A stretch of 64,000 nucleotides of DNA from Vulcanococcus sp. Clear-D1 (GCF_014654725.1 NZ_JACVZV010000036.1:1-64000), one strand, 5' to 3'. Shown: positions 1 to 8,947, counted from the first letter of the stretch. Numbers and translations: made by a program. The notes: generated from the sequence alone by a model not told the origin.

Positions 1-213
1 CATGCGCGCAGCCCCGGCAAGAGTGCCTGTGACACACTTTGAATCAGCCCTGGGTTCAGGGATGAGTTCCTGAATATTGAGCTGTTCAACTCGGTGCAGG
101 AGGCCAAGCTGTTGGCTGAGCAGCACCGACTCGAGTACAACACCTACAGACCGCATTCGGCGCTCCAGGGGCGTACGCCCCTGGAGGTCATCCAGCAATG
201 GAAAGCGGCCTGA
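1..213 (+). pseudogene. IS3-family transposase (OrfB) C-terminal remnant
   Basis: From 61 the frame reads RDEFLNIELF, then YNTYRPHSALQGRTPLEVIQ, and stops at 211-213. This is the end of the DDE integrase core of IS3-type OrfB, including the last catalytic-region glutamate context and the YNxxRPHxxL signature. Upstream in the same frame (1-60) the sequence resembles the SPWxNGYxESFNSRxRDE segment but carries an in-frame TGA at 40-42 and scrambled residues. The copy is therefore decayed as well as cut by the window edge. It marks the left border of the polysaccharide island and is unlikely to be active. Confidence 0.85.
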
Positions 214-237
214 CTACCCACCAGCTCTCAGAAGAAC

Positions 238-257
238 TGGACCAGCAAAGGGGGTCA
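238..257 (+). repeat. Candidate right terminal inverted repeat of the IS3-type element
   Basis: About 25 bases after the transposase stop lies TGGACCAGCAAAGGGGGTCA. It ends in CA after a G run, as expected for the outer end of an IS3-family element, whose termini are TG...CA. The matching left end would lie outside the window, so the assignment rests on position and end bases only. Confidence 0.4.
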
Positions 258-562
258 CGTCAACAAGGAGTGACCAATTTTTGCCGAACTCAATGTCTAC
301 CGGCCCGGAAAGAGCCCCTACGATTGATTTTTAATCCGCATTTTATCCGCCAGGAACTCGTTGCGGTCGGCAGGCAGTTACAAGCAGCTGGTCTGATGAT
401 GTATTGGCTCTGGGGCATCATTCAAAAGCCGCATTCCACATTCAAACTGTAAAATCATATGTGACCGAAACTTGTCTATTAAATATTAATGTATTGTGCG
501 CCTGCTTGCTAATGGCAGAAGATAATGGCTGGTTGAATCGGTTATTTGTTGGATATGCATAT
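258..562. other. A+T-rich intergenic stretch, no gene seen
   Basis: No convincing coding frame is present between the insertion-element remnant and the 3' end of the first sulfotransferase gene. The short open frames here have no recognisable protein features. I see no clear hairpin followed by a T run on the minus strand to end the sulfotransferase operon. Confidence 0.5.
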
Positions 563-1390
563 TTACCAAGCCCAAAAGTCGAGGGGTTTGCCCATGTATG
601 CGAGCATCTTTTCGCTGTCCTGTCTGAGATAATCGATTACCCGATTGCGAAGCTTTGGGGGCCATTCGGGTTTCTCGATTAAAATCCTCCCCTTGTCTCC
701 GGCTTCGTTTGCTTTTGGAAGGGCGCCGTCATCCAAGAGCTTTCCTACTTTTGGGGACAAGTCAAGAAAACGAAGCAGCTGCTTTAGGGTTGGTTTGGGT
801 TTTTTGATCAGGTCTTCGAAGGTTAGGCAGTGGATTTGATCATCTGGATAATAGGCTTTAAAGCGTTCAAGATGCTGAAAATAAAGCGAACAACCAACAA
901 CTAACTTCTTAAGCTTTGCATTGCGCATAAGGCAATTGAAGTCGGCCGTTTTTTCGTCTCGACCTCGCAGATGTCGCCACTGCGAGACAATTCGATCCAG
1001 TGGATGACGCACAATGTAAATGAGCTTGGCATCAGGCAGGTAGCGATGCATTAGCTCGGGGGTGTGTCGATATGTGGTGAGAAGACTTGCATACATCGTG
1101 CTTCCCTCACCCCTCGCCATTTTGTCGGCTCCCTTCGCAAAACGAGATCCATACCACTCCCAGCCATTTTGATAATATCTACCAAAATACTTGGGCTCTT
1201 TGGGTTTGCTGATAAAGCAGTCTGGATGTCTTGGCAGGATATCCGTGAGCGTTGTGGTAGCCGATTTAGCGGCTCCGATTATGATGAAATTCGGAAGATG
1301 TTGCCGGATCCTTAGCTCGTCGACCTGATCTTGATGCGCGCCGTTGATGCCTGCTTTAATCGCAGATGCCAATCCGGTATCAAGAGCCAT
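563..1390 (-). CDS. PAPS-dependent sulfotransferase (Sulfotransfer_1/3-like)
   Basis: The protein is about 275 residues, a usual size for a single-domain sulfotransferase. Near the N-terminus it has FIIIGAAKSATTTL, the 5'-phosphosulfate-binding loop. IYIVRHPLDRIVSQW is the 3'-phosphate-binding motif with its Arg and Ser. These residues predict transfer of sulfate from PAPS to a hydroxyl or amine, here probably on a surface glycan. I prefer the ATG at 1390 because the conserved domain begins just after it. A TTG at 1414 would add eight residues. It is the last gene of the minus-strand nonulosonate operon, 36 bases after the preceding sulfotransferase. The acceptor cannot be read from sequence. 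Confidence 0.85.
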   Translation of the reverse strand: MALDTGLASAIKAGINGAHQDQVDELRIRQHLPNFIIIGAAKSATTTLTDILPRHPDCFISKPKEPKYFGRYYQNGWEWYGSRFAKGADKMARGEGSTMYASLLTTYRHTPELMHRYLPDAKLIYIVRHPLDRIVSQWRHLRGRDEKTADFNCLMRNAKLKKLVVGCSLYFQHLERFKAYYPDDQIHCLTFEDLIKKPKPTLKQLLRFLDLSPKVGKLLDDGALPKANEAGDKGRILIEKPEWPPKLRNRVIDYLRQDSEKMLAYMGKPLDFWAW

Positions 1391-1426
1391 GAAGCTGAAA
1401 TCTATCAATGACAATATTCTACAGGA

Positions 1427-2179
1427 TCAGGTTTTGGTCGTTATGCCGCGCCCTCGTTGAATCGGGGGGGATTCGGAGATGAATGAGTTGCGTGCTAGGT
1501 CTTCGATATTGACATCAGTGTAGAAGATCTGGATGTCTCTACTGTATCGGTCAGCTGTTTTTCTGATAAGCTCGTCACTGTTGAAATACTCGCTTAAGTC
1601 GTCCGTTTTATCCCGGCGTCTGTTTTTCTCTGGGAGTTTACCTAGCGTAGGCAACCCCTCTCTGCGCATCCGACGCCTGAGTGCGGCCCAGTGGGCATCA
1701 ATCTGCTCTAAGCGGCCAATAAACTTTGGCACAAGTCTTTCTCCTGCGCACAGAATCGTACTCTGTGGTAACAAATGAACATCTAGCTGATCATCTGGGC
1801 ATGAACAAACGCAGTCAATAAAGTCTGAGAACCCCATCTGGCGGCGTAAGCCCATTTCCAGCATGGATCTTGTTGGCTCACTATTCTCAACTATTTTGTT
1901 GTTGTATGCAGAAACGAGTCTGTCGAATGGATTGCGAACAAAGCTAAAGCTGAAATGAGTACCACGATGGCGACGTGCTTGCAGTGGGGTTATCAGCTCT
2001 GTTTCTCCATGTGTTGCATCACGCCAGAAACTATCAGCAGTTGTACGAACCCCATCGTCAGCAGGGTTCTTAAGCAGATTACAGAGTGAAGCTTTTATCG
2101 AAGAATTGGCAACCTTCGGTACTCGACCATACATCAATGGCAGATGATGAAATAGAATGAAATGGTGAGTGGTGCTCAT
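1427..2179 (-). CDS. Sulfotransferase family 2 (carbohydrate sulfotransferase-like)
   Basis: The 250-residue product has YGRVPKVANSSIKASL near residue 17, the PAPS 5'-phosphosulfate loop typical of the HNK-1/chondroitin-type Sulfotransfer_2 family. FSFVRNPFDRLVSAYNNK near residue 75 is the 3'-phosphate-binding motif. It belongs to a different branch from the sulfotransferase downstream, so the two probably modify different positions or sugars. The start ATG overlaps the stop of the NeuB-type fusion gene as ATGA, indicating translational coupling. The context (NeuA, NeuB, glycosyltransferases) suggests sulfation of a nonulosonate-containing polysaccharide. No signal peptide is visible, so it should act in the cytoplasm. 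Confidence 0.83.
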   Translation of the reverse strand: MSTTHHFILFHHLPLMYGRVPKVANSSIKASLCNLLKNPADDGVRTTADSFWRDATHGETELITPLQARRHRGTHFSFSFVRNPFDRLVSAYNNKIVENSEPTRSMLEMGLRRQMGFSDFIDCVCSCPDDQLDVHLLPQSTILCAGERLVPKFIGRLEQIDAHWAALRRRMRREGLPTLGKLPEKNRRRDKTDDLSEYFNSDELIRKTADRYSRDIQIFYTDVNIEDLARNSFISESPPIQRGRGITTKT

Positions 2180-4500
2180 GAAGACATCGCCTCCGTTTTC
2201 TGGGTCTCCTGCATGACTGAAGACCCTGAACGTTGTGATCGGCCCTGGGCGGCTTCAAGGCGTTCCAAGGCCAGCCAGGCTCCCTCCCCACTGTTTTTAT
2301 GACCCTGCCAGATTTCAGGTATAAATGACGCTTCTGGGGCCAAATCAGCGAGCATTTGAAAAACCTGTGGCCAGTCAATTTCCCCTTCGCCGATTTGCAG
2401 GCCTTCACCATCCACGCCGCCCGCATCGGCAAGATGCAGATGGGCCGTGAATGGTAGAATTTGCTCCAGAAACTCACGGAACGGCATGTGTAGGTGATTG
2501 CAGGCGAGTTTGGAATGTGAAACATCTAGGCACACTCGGTAGCCTTCGTCCTGGCAGAATTCTCGAATAAACGCCGCATCGACAAAAAGGTTGTGGTAGC
2601 GTTGGCCGCCAAAGTGCCATGGGAATGGAGGCATGGTTTGGGGGATAACCTCTACCTCGTCTAAACCCCTGAGTTGATGAAAACTGTCTTTGAGGTTATC
2701 ACGTAGAGGCTTAATTTCTTTGCCGCTTAGGTGTCTATTTTCAGAAAAACCACCCACATTGGTTACCAGCAGAACTCGTCCTTCACAGCGGAAGTAGCTC
2801 TTCAGCTCAGTTGAAATGTTAATTACGCGTTGAAGCTCGGCGATCGAAGTCTGTCGGTACTCTTCGTTGTTGCTGCACAGATCCAGGGTGTGATCGCCAG
2901 CGAACAGTTCGGGCGCATGAACCACTAGTCCAAGCTCGTTTTGTGGCGCCAGCACGCTAGAAAGATTTACATCAAGATCTTTGTAGCTCAAATGTATTTC
3001 AACCAAGTCTATGTTGCTGGCGTGGCTGAAGGCTTTGATATCGTGGTAGCGAACAGGAACTCCAAAAGGTTGACTGAAGTTATAGGCCCTTGGGCTGGCA
3101 ACTGGGCTTTCGAGGTCGGAGGGGAAAAATGGTTCTCCTGGCTTTTTCTCGATTGGCAGCTTCCGTCCCAATAGGTCATGCAGGCGGTACGGCTGTAGAC
3201 CCTGACCTGGGCTCTTGATTCTCACCATCTCTTCAGTGATCTCAGTGCCTGCTGGGATGCTACAGCTAGCCACAAGGCTTTTCGCCAAGACTTCGCGATT
3301 CATCAGCTCGCCTTGGCTAATAGTACGTTCACCACCAGTGCCCATGGATTCGCGCACGCGACGAATTCCCTTCACCATTGCAGTGAATTCACAAGGCAGC
3401 AAGCTCACCTTGTGATCGTTGCCCTCCATGGTGCGGTCAAGTGTGATGTGCTTTTCAATGACCACTGCGCCAAGGGCAGCAGCACCTATTGGTACCTCGA
3501 TCCCTCTTTCGTGACCTGAATAACCAACCGGCGCGCCAGCTAACTCACGCAGCCGCTCCAAATAACGCAAGTTTACGTCTTTAAATGGTGTGGGATAGGT
3601 AGAATTGCAATGCAGCAATACAAATGCCGCGTCGCAATCTCTCAAATGGCGTATGCCTGCGCGGACTTCTTGTTCAGAGGCCATCCCGGTTGAGGCCAGG
3701 AGAGGCTTTCCGGTTGCAGCCATGCTGCTTAACAGGGCATGGTTTGTAAAATCTGCAGACGCCACCTTGAATCCTGGCACTCCCCATGCCTCCAGTTTCG
3801 CCAGGCTTACCTCATCCCAGGCTGTGCAGAGTGGCACTAGGTCTTTCGATGCAGCATGATCGAAGCAGCGGAACAGTTCCTCATCACTTAGTTGAAATCG
3901 TTCCAGAAGATCTAAGGTGTACTGTGTTCCAAGGTCTGAGCTTATATCGTTGCTGTTACCTGCATTGACATACAGTTGTTTCATGTCGCGCATCTGAAAC
4001 TTTGCGCAATCGGCACCGGCCTTGACTGCTTCGTCGATGAGTTGTATCGCTAGATCTACATTGCCATTATGATTGTTGCCGATCTCGGCAATCACAAAGG
4101 TTGGCTCATCTTCTCCTATTCGTCGATTTCCAAGTAGCAAGCTGCGCTCTCCGGCACGAGCAATGGCCACGATCCGGCCATGTCTGTCGAGTAGGGGCAG
4201 GGCGTTGATCTGATCAGAAACCATTCCCCCAAGCACAGTGCTGGTCGTCCCTTCAGGAGCACTTCGGCATGCCGGATTCATGGCGGCGGTAACCGGCTGA
4301 TTGAGGTCAATTTCGCTGCAGGATTCAATCCAGCGACGAAAATCGCCGTCACTCATCACCCCTAGCAGAATTCCCGACTCAGAGACGACAAAGATAAGAC
4401 GCGTTTGGTTGGCCGTGATTTTGCTTAGGGCGGTGAGGATGCTGTCCTCGGCGAACACAACGAACTGAGTAAAGTTTCTGTCGATATGCACTTTTCTCAT
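2176..4500 (-). CDS. neuB: CBS-NeuB-SAF-TIM barrel fusion: nonulosonate (sialic acid-type) synthase
   Basis: This 774-residue protein has four modules. Residues 1-120 are a CBS-domain pair (GVMSDGDFRRWI and a second repeat). Residues about 129-380 are a NeuB aldolase-type barrel, with FVIAEIGNNHNGN, KFQMRD, the GYSGHERG segment and VIEKHITLDR. Residues about 400-465 are a SAF/antifreeze-like domain (IPAGTEITEEMV). Residues about 475-770 are a second TIM barrel of the xylose-isomerase/AP-endonuclease-2 fold (VCLDVSHSKLACNHL, HLHLADAGGVDGEG). NeuB enzymes condense phosphoenolpyruvate with a hexosamine to form a nine-carbon nonulosonic acid. The actual sugar (Neu, Leg, Pse or Kdn type) cannot be decided. 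The extra barrel may epimerise or isomerise the substrate, which is inference. Confidence 0.88.
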   Translation of the reverse strand: MRKVHIDRNFTQFVVFAEDSILTALSKITANQTRLIFVVSESGILLGVMSDGDFRRWIESCSEIDLNQPVTAAMNPACRSAPEGTTSTVLGGMVSDQINALPLLDRHGRIVAIARAGERSLLLGNRRIGEDEPTFVIAEIGNNHNGNVDLAIQLIDEAVKAGADCAKFQMRDMKQLYVNAGNSNDISSDLGTQYTLDLLERFQLSDEELFRCFDHAASKDLVPLCTAWDEVSLAKLEAWGVPGFKVASADFTNHALLSSMAATGKPLLASTGMASEQEVRAGIRHLRDCDAAFVLLHCNSTYPTPFKDVNLRYLERLRELAGAPVGYSGHERGIEVPIGAAALGAVVIEKHITLDRTMEGNDHKVSLLPCEFTAMVKGIRRVRESMGTGGERTISQGELMNREVLAKSLVASCSIPAGTEITEEMVRIKSPGQGLQPYRLHDLLGRKLPIEKKPGEPFFPSDLESPVASPRAYNFSQPFGVPVRYHDIKAFSHASNIDLVEIHLSYKDLDVNLSSVLAPQNELGLVVHAPELFAGDHTLDLCSNNEEYRQTSIAELQRVINISTELKSYFRCEGRVLLVTNVGGFSENRHLSGKEIKPLRDNLKDSFHQLRGLDEVEVIPQTMPPFPWHFGGQRYHNLFVDAAFIREFCQDEGYRVCLDVSHSKLACNHLHMPFREFLEQILPFTAHLHLADAGGVDGEGLQIGEGEIDWPQVFQMLADLAPEASFIPEIWQGHKNSGEGAWLALERLEAAQGRSQRSGSSVMQETQKTEAMSS

Positions 4501-4540
4501 GGTTTTAGTTTTCTCGTCATGGCTATCGCTCCATCATAGC

Positions 4541-5896
4541 CTATCCATTAAAGCGGGGGCTCAAAAGCAGTCCTAGCCGACGTGCTATCCAGTGATTTCG
4601 TCGTAACGCCACTAGCCGCCTCCTAACATTTCGGTGATCCGGGCGAATCAGTTGCGCCAGTTCCAGACTTGCTGCAGCCTCACCGAACTGCCTAGCCCTT
4701 ATCGCTTTCTCGGCACTGTTGCGAAGCTGATTGAAGCTCATGTTGTGTGAGTTCACGACATAGCCGGGTTGCTCTAGATCGATAGGAGCTGACATACTGC
4801 CTTGTCGTTCTTTCCAGTCTTGTATGAACTCCAGAAGCTTGGCTGGTTGATGTGTCTTGCCGTATCCCACCCACTCAAGCCAATAAGGATTGGGCCACTC
4901 CAGCTGTTCTTCTAGGCTATCGAGGTCCGTCAGCTTGTCAAAATAGTGACACACGCTCGAGCCGACAAATACATGGCCTCCTGACCTTGGCAAATTCCCG
5001 AAATCCGCCATCACCACAGGCTTGCAACCATAATCGAGTGCATCGAACAGGGCCGTGGATGACACTGTGGCCATCAAACGTGCTTCTTGCAACACTTCTG
5101 GTAAAGGTCGATAGTCGAGCTGAAGGTTCGTTGGCGGGTGTCCGATGGTCTCCTGAATTGTTTGACTGATGTGCTGATCGTTTCTATGGAAGGTGGCTTC
5201 GTTTGGCGCAATTCTAGGTTTGATTAGTACCTCCCAGTTAGGGGAGCGTCTGGCCAATTCAGCAAGAATGCGGACTAGCTTTTGTCGATCCTTTTGACGA
5301 GATGGAATTACGACCTGCTCGGCAAATACCAGCATCTTTTTACGCTTGTCTGCTGGTAGCAATGGTGTCTTCGTGGCTATATTTCTCTGCATACCAGTTG
5401 TCAGGAATGGCTGAGTCTCGAATGGAGTGTCAGCTAGCATTCGTTTTATTGCTGATGCGTCCCGCGGTCCATTCAGGCAAATGAGGTCGTAGCCAAGCCG
5501 CCAACTGATCGCCTCTTCAAATCCACTGAGCACAATCCCATTAAAGCCGCAAAATAGCATCGGCTTGTAGGAGCCAGGTATTATGCTTACAGCATGGCGA
5601 AAATACGCCAGTTTGCTACCTGTTAAGAATACCCCAATGGCATCAAATCTCATCAGTAATCGGTGGCTCAATAGTTGGCTCAGCCCTAGTTGCCACAGCT
5701 TGCCTAGTGCCCTGGCCCGCTCTAATACGCCATCTGGAGTCCCCTCGCGAGGAATGGCGTTGACTGTGATATTGACTGCTGGTCCATCCTCTGGAAATTG
5801 GGCTATAGCCTCACACGCCAGTAACTGACTGTCGCTGTCGCCCACCAGTAAAAGCTCCAGTGGCGTATTGGTTTTGTTTGGTGCCTCTGTCGTCAC
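4541..5896 (-). CDS. Putative glycosyltransferase, third of three tandem paralogues (DUF6716-like)
   Basis: I start this gene at a GTG whose last bases overlap the upstream stop as GTGA, giving 451 residues. A longer frame runs to 5986 but would overlap the upstream gene by 94 bases. The protein opens with a Rossmann-like strand (LELLLVGDSDSQLLACEAI). It has a GYDLICLNGPRD segment, a middle WEVLIKPRIAP strand, and a C-terminal ATVSSTALFDALDYGCKPVV block. That last block resembles the sugar-nucleotide half of GT-B enzymes. The same blocks recur in the next two genes. About 60 C-terminal residues look like a TPR-type helical pair. I recall similar picocyanobacterial proteins as DUF6716 putative glycosyltransferases. 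No function has been shown to my knowledge. Confidence 0.75.
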   Translation of the reverse strand: MTTEAPNKTNTPLELLLVGDSDSQLLACEAIAQFPEDGPAVNITVNAIPREGTPDGVLERARALGKLWQLGLSQLLSHRLLMRFDAIGVFLTGSKLAYFRHAVSIIPGSYKPMLFCGFNGIVLSGFEEAISWRLGYDLICLNGPRDASAIKRMLADTPFETQPFLTTGMQRNIATKTPLLPADKRKKMLVFAEQVVIPSRQKDRQKLVRILAELARRSPNWEVLIKPRIAPNEATFHRNDQHISQTIQETIGHPPTNLQLDYRPLPEVLQEARLMATVSSTALFDALDYGCKPVVMADFGNLPRSGGHVFVGSSVCHYFDKLTDLDSLEEQLEWPNPYWLEWVGYGKTHQPAKLLEFIQDWKERQGSMSAPIDLEQPGYVVNSHNMSFNQLRNSAEKAIRARQFGEAAASLELAQLIRPDHRNVRRRLVALRRNHWIARRLGLLLSPRFNG

Positions 5897-6972
5897 TGGG
5901 AAGCCTCCGGTTTCGCCCTGGTCCTCAGGGCCTTCACAAGCTGTGAGGCACCATCGTGGACGCCCCAGCCCATCTTCTCCAGCCAATTTGAGTTCACTAT
6001 TGGCATTTCTAATAGGTCATCAAGCGCTGTGATGCTGTCTAGACGGTGCATCACACCAGAGCTGGAGAATGGAACAGACCCATGATCGGTGCGGATGCCA
6101 TGGTCAGCCATCACAACCACGGCGCGCCCCCACGCCATCGCGGTGTAGATCCACGGGGAACTGATGGTGATGCATGCACTACATCGTCCCAACACTATCG
6201 GTAGGTTTCCAGAGGCACCGAAGCTGATATTTGTGGGGAGCTCGGCGAGTACGCGCTGGTCGGCGTTGAGGGGAAGTTGTTTTTCGGACTGCGTGTGATC
6301 GGTTTGAATCAATACTTGCCAGTGTGGAGACGCGCTTGCCTTTTGGCCGAGCAACCTAAGCATCCTCTCTGCGGCTCCTTTCAGTTTTGGCAGACCCTTT
6401 TGCGCTAAGACAACCAGTGTATGTGGAGAATCTGGTTTACCTACACCGACGAGTCCTCCGGTCTCTGGTGCCTCGGGCATAAACCAGAACCCGATTGCGA
6501 CTGTCGGTACCGGATTGGGCCAGCGATGCATCAGGTCATGAGCCTCTTCTAGCTGTCTTTCACCATGCAAGCAGAGCAGGTCGCAACACATGCGTGGCAG
6601 CAAATCCTCGATGAGTGTGTCACCAGCCAACGGAAATACCGGACCGCTGAACACAGGCGCTGGTCGCTGAGCATTTAGTTGACAGATCTGTCGATAGTTC
6701 GTCACAAATGTCTCAACGTTGCTAGCTCGTATGAAAACTCCGATAGCCGTGGCCTTGAGAATCAACGATGAGAGGAGCAGCTCGTTTATTGAGCAGTTCA
6801 ATTGTGCCACTCTGCCATTCCCTGCTGGATTCTCAGGAAGCGGTGAAACCAGACTCGAGATTCTTTCTGTTGTCACTACCAGACAATCCAAATGTTCTTG
6901 GGCCAGTTCATTGGCTAGTAGTGTGCAGGCATAGGCACCTAGATTAGAGTCGGCAAGTAGAATTATGCTCAT
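5893..6972 (-). CDS. Putative glycosyltransferase, second of three tandem paralogues (DUF6716-like)
   Basis: The 359-residue protein begins MSIILLADSNLGAYACTLL and keeps the block order of its neighbours: AIGVFIRASNVETF, CCDLLCLHGERQ, WQVLIQTDH, then ACITISSPWIYTAMAWGRAV and NSNWLEKMGWG. It is the shortest of the three and lacks the C-terminal helical extension. The ATG overlaps the upstream stop as ATGA and its own stop overlaps the next GTG, so all three copies are translationally coupled. The blocks fit a GT-B fold acting on a nucleotide sugar, probably CMP-activated given the adjacent neuA-like gene. The family call comes from pattern, not from a search. Confidence 0.73.
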   Translation of the reverse strand: MSIILLADSNLGAYACTLLANELAQEHLDCLVVTTERISSLVSPLPENPAGNGRVAQLNCSINELLLSSLILKATAIGVFIRASNVETFVTNYRQICQLNAQRPAPVFSGPVFPLAGDTLIEDLLPRMCCDLLCLHGERQLEEAHDLMHRWPNPVPTVAIGFWFMPEAPETGGLVGVGKPDSPHTLVVLAQKGLPKLKGAAERMLRLLGQKASASPHWQVLIQTDHTQSEKQLPLNADQRVLAELPTNISFGASGNLPIVLGRCSACITISSPWIYTAMAWGRAVVVMADHGIRTDHGSVPFSSSGVMHRLDSITALDDLLEMPIVNSNWLEKMGWGVHDGASQLVKALRTRAKPEASQ

Positions 6973-8264
6973 CGGCCTCGTACTACCTTCTCAATCCAAC
7001 CCATGCCAATAATGAAATCGCGGAGTTGTCTAATCAAGCTGCGGGTGCGGTTTCGCTTGCGCTGAGCTGAGCGTACGCCGCCACTTGCAAGCATACTTAT
7101 ACCACCGTTAGCAAGCGCAAACTCCTGCCAATCCCGGCTACCCCAGCCCGCTAGCTCGATTGCATTGTCATTCAGTTCGTTGTCCCGAGAGGTTAGTGAG
7201 GTGCGCAACGCAGTCAAAAATTGATTCTTCCCGTTTGGTTGATAGCCATGGTGCTCTAGCCAGGTTGAATCATGTCGTATTGAAAAGGGATCAGAGCAGA
7301 TTGACTCGAATTCCGCGAGCGCCCCAGAGGCGATGAAATAGTGATTGCCTAGAGTTTCATTGAGTCCGAGATCTGTCACGATTCTTGTGCTGATGCCCAT
7401 TGCCATGGCCTCAAGCGCTGCGGTTGACGATATAGTAATTGCGCAGCTGCACTTTCTTAGCAGATGAGCCGCCGGCTTGAAGCTGATAGTGAGGTTTTCT
7501 GTTTTCTTTGAAAGTCTTTTTATCCCTCGTGTCATCTCGCCGTGATGGCGATGTAATGTTCGTTCAAGGCCCGATATTCGAGGTTTGAAAATGATTTGAT
7601 GTTCGGGCCAGTGATTGGCTAGTCTTTCGAGTTGCTGGCATAAATACCGCCTTTGGAGAGGATTCGAGGGCACTGAAGGCTGCTCAAAAAACACTAGAGA
7701 ACCCCTTTCTATTGATTGTGTTCGAGGATGAAGGTTCCACAGTATCGGGAGTCCAGTTATAACTGCATTGCTGCTATCTAAATTGAGTCCTTGGCATCCC
7801 TTGGCATAGGTCTCGAAGTCGTTCGGGGTGTTAAGGCACAGCAAGTCCACGCCCGCGCGATCCAGCATGCCCTCCAGCTGGTGGCGAAAGAGGATTCCTG
7901 GGTAAGCGCTTACGAGCAAGGGGCGTTTGGGATGTTCGTTCCATAGCCTTTTCAATAGTAACAACGTATCTCGACTTCGCTTGCCATCTAGAGCTAGAAT
8001 GACTGCGTCGCTACTATCTAGTTTGTTTTCAAGTAGCATCTGCCGCCCATTCCAAGGGTGGCGTGTAATTTTTGTCTTGGGATCAACCCTCTGAATTTCT
8101 ACTCGCTGGCGACGGGAAATTGTTCGACCGTCCACATCCAGTAAAATTAAGTACGTATCAGCCCCGGCATTGCGGCATGCCGCGAGCATGCTCATACCTG
8201 TTTTCCCAAAGGAATCGAAACATGCCAACGCAATGATCCTGCGACCGTTGAGGGATGCGCTCAT
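6969..8264 (-). CDS. Putative glycosyltransferase, first of three tandem paralogues (DUF6716-like)
   Basis: The 431-residue product starts IIALACFDSFGKTGMSML. It shares with the next two genes the blocks AVILALDGKRSRDTLL, GVDLLCLNTPNDF, HQIIFKPRISG, CAITISSTAALEAMAMG and STWLEHHGYQ. The C-terminus is basic (QRKRNRTRSL) with a short amphipathic tail, which could bring it to the membrane. It follows the CMP-nonulosonate synthetase with an ATGA overlap. The most likely role is transfer of a sugar onto a growing surface polysaccharide. The substrate is unknown. Confidence 0.75.
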   Translation of the reverse strand: MSASLNGRRIIALACFDSFGKTGMSMLAACRNAGADTYLILLDVDGRTISRRQRVEIQRVDPKTKITRHPWNGRQMLLENKLDSSDAVILALDGKRSRDTLLLLKRLWNEHPKRPLLVSAYPGILFRHQLEGMLDRAGVDLLCLNTPNDFETYAKGCQGLNLDSSNAVITGLPILWNLHPRTQSIERGSLVFFEQPSVPSNPLQRRYLCQQLERLANHWPEHQIIFKPRISGLERTLHRHHGEMTRGIKRLSKKTENLTISFKPAAHLLRKCSCAITISSTAALEAMAMGISTRIVTDLGLNETLGNHYFIASGALAEFESICSDPFSIRHDSTWLEHHGYQPNGKNQFLTALRTSLTSRDNELNDNAIELAGWGSRDWQEFALANGGISMLASGGVRSAQRKRNRTRSLIRQLRDFIIGMGWIEKVVRGR

Positions 8265-8947
8265 GTTGGTTGGTCAAATAACGCTGCCGCTTGATCGCAA
8301 ATTGTCAGATCGTATGGCGTATCGATCTCAGGGTGCCAACCATCGATAGGTACTGGTAGCCGTGGAGCAACAAAGCGATGCCCCGCTTCGACGAAGGGCT
8401 CGGTGCGAATCGCGTAAATAGCGCCTGTCTCCAGCCAGCAGGGGGGAAGGTCTTGACGCCTTGGGCGAGGGGCATCGGCGTTGTGATTAACCCCGATGCC
8501 CCAGCCCTCTTCGCTAGCACTCCATAGAAATCCATGCCATGGTGAGGCTGAGAAGGCCATAGCTGCACCGGATTCCTGAAGCCGCTCCACCACCAGGTCG
8601 ATCTCACGCCCCCGGGTGAACGGTGATGTGCACTGCAGAAATACAAAAACCTCTGGTCTTAAGCCTTCGGAGGCCAGCACGTCGAGGGCATGGATCAGAG
8701 CTGATTCAGAACTGGCAGTGTCGCCTGCTATGTCGGGTGGTCGTTGAATAGTACGTGCCCCCTCAGCTTGTGCCAGCGCCAGTAGTTCGGGTGAATCACT
8801 GCTTACATAAGTGCGCTGTATTTTCTCGGAAGACTGTGCAGCTTGAATGGTTCTTGCTAGGAGCGGGATATTTCCAACTGTTCGCAGGTTTTTGTTTGGA
8901 ATACCCTTGGATCCGCCGCGTGCCGGAATCAATGAAATGATTGACAT
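8261..8947 (-). CDS. neuA: Acylneuraminate (nonulosonate) cytidylyltransferase
   Basis: The 228-residue protein opens with ISLIPARGGSKGIPNKNLR, the nucleotide-binding motif of CMP-sialic acid synthetases. It continues with YVSSDSPELLALAQAEGA, VFLQCTSPFTRG and DGWHPEIDTPYDLTICDQA near the C-terminus. It activates a nonulosonic acid with CTP to CMP-sugar. It is the first gene of the minus-strand operon and precedes three putative glycosyltransferases and the NeuB-type synthase, so activation, transfer and synthesis are encoded together. Sialic, legionaminic, pseudaminic and Kdn enzymes share these motifs, so the exact sugar is open. Kdo cytidylyltransferase is less likely given the NeuB partner. 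Confidence 0.88.
   Translation of the reverse strand: MSIISLIPARGGSKGIPNKNLRTVGNIPLLARTIQAAQSSEKIQRTYVSSDSPELLALAQAEGARTIQRPPDIAGDTASSESALIHALDVLASEGLRPEVFVFLQCTSPFTRGREIDLVVERLQESGAAMAFSASPWHGFLWSASEEGWGIGVNHNADAPRPRRQDLPPCWLETGAIYAIRTEPFVEAGHRFVAPRLPVPIDGWHPEIDTPYDLTICDQAAALFDQPT

Noticed and set aside
5897-5986. N-terminal extension of the third glycosyltransferase-like protein
   Set aside because: It overlaps the previous gene by about 90 bases and has no similarity to the other two copies; the GTGA junction gives a better start.
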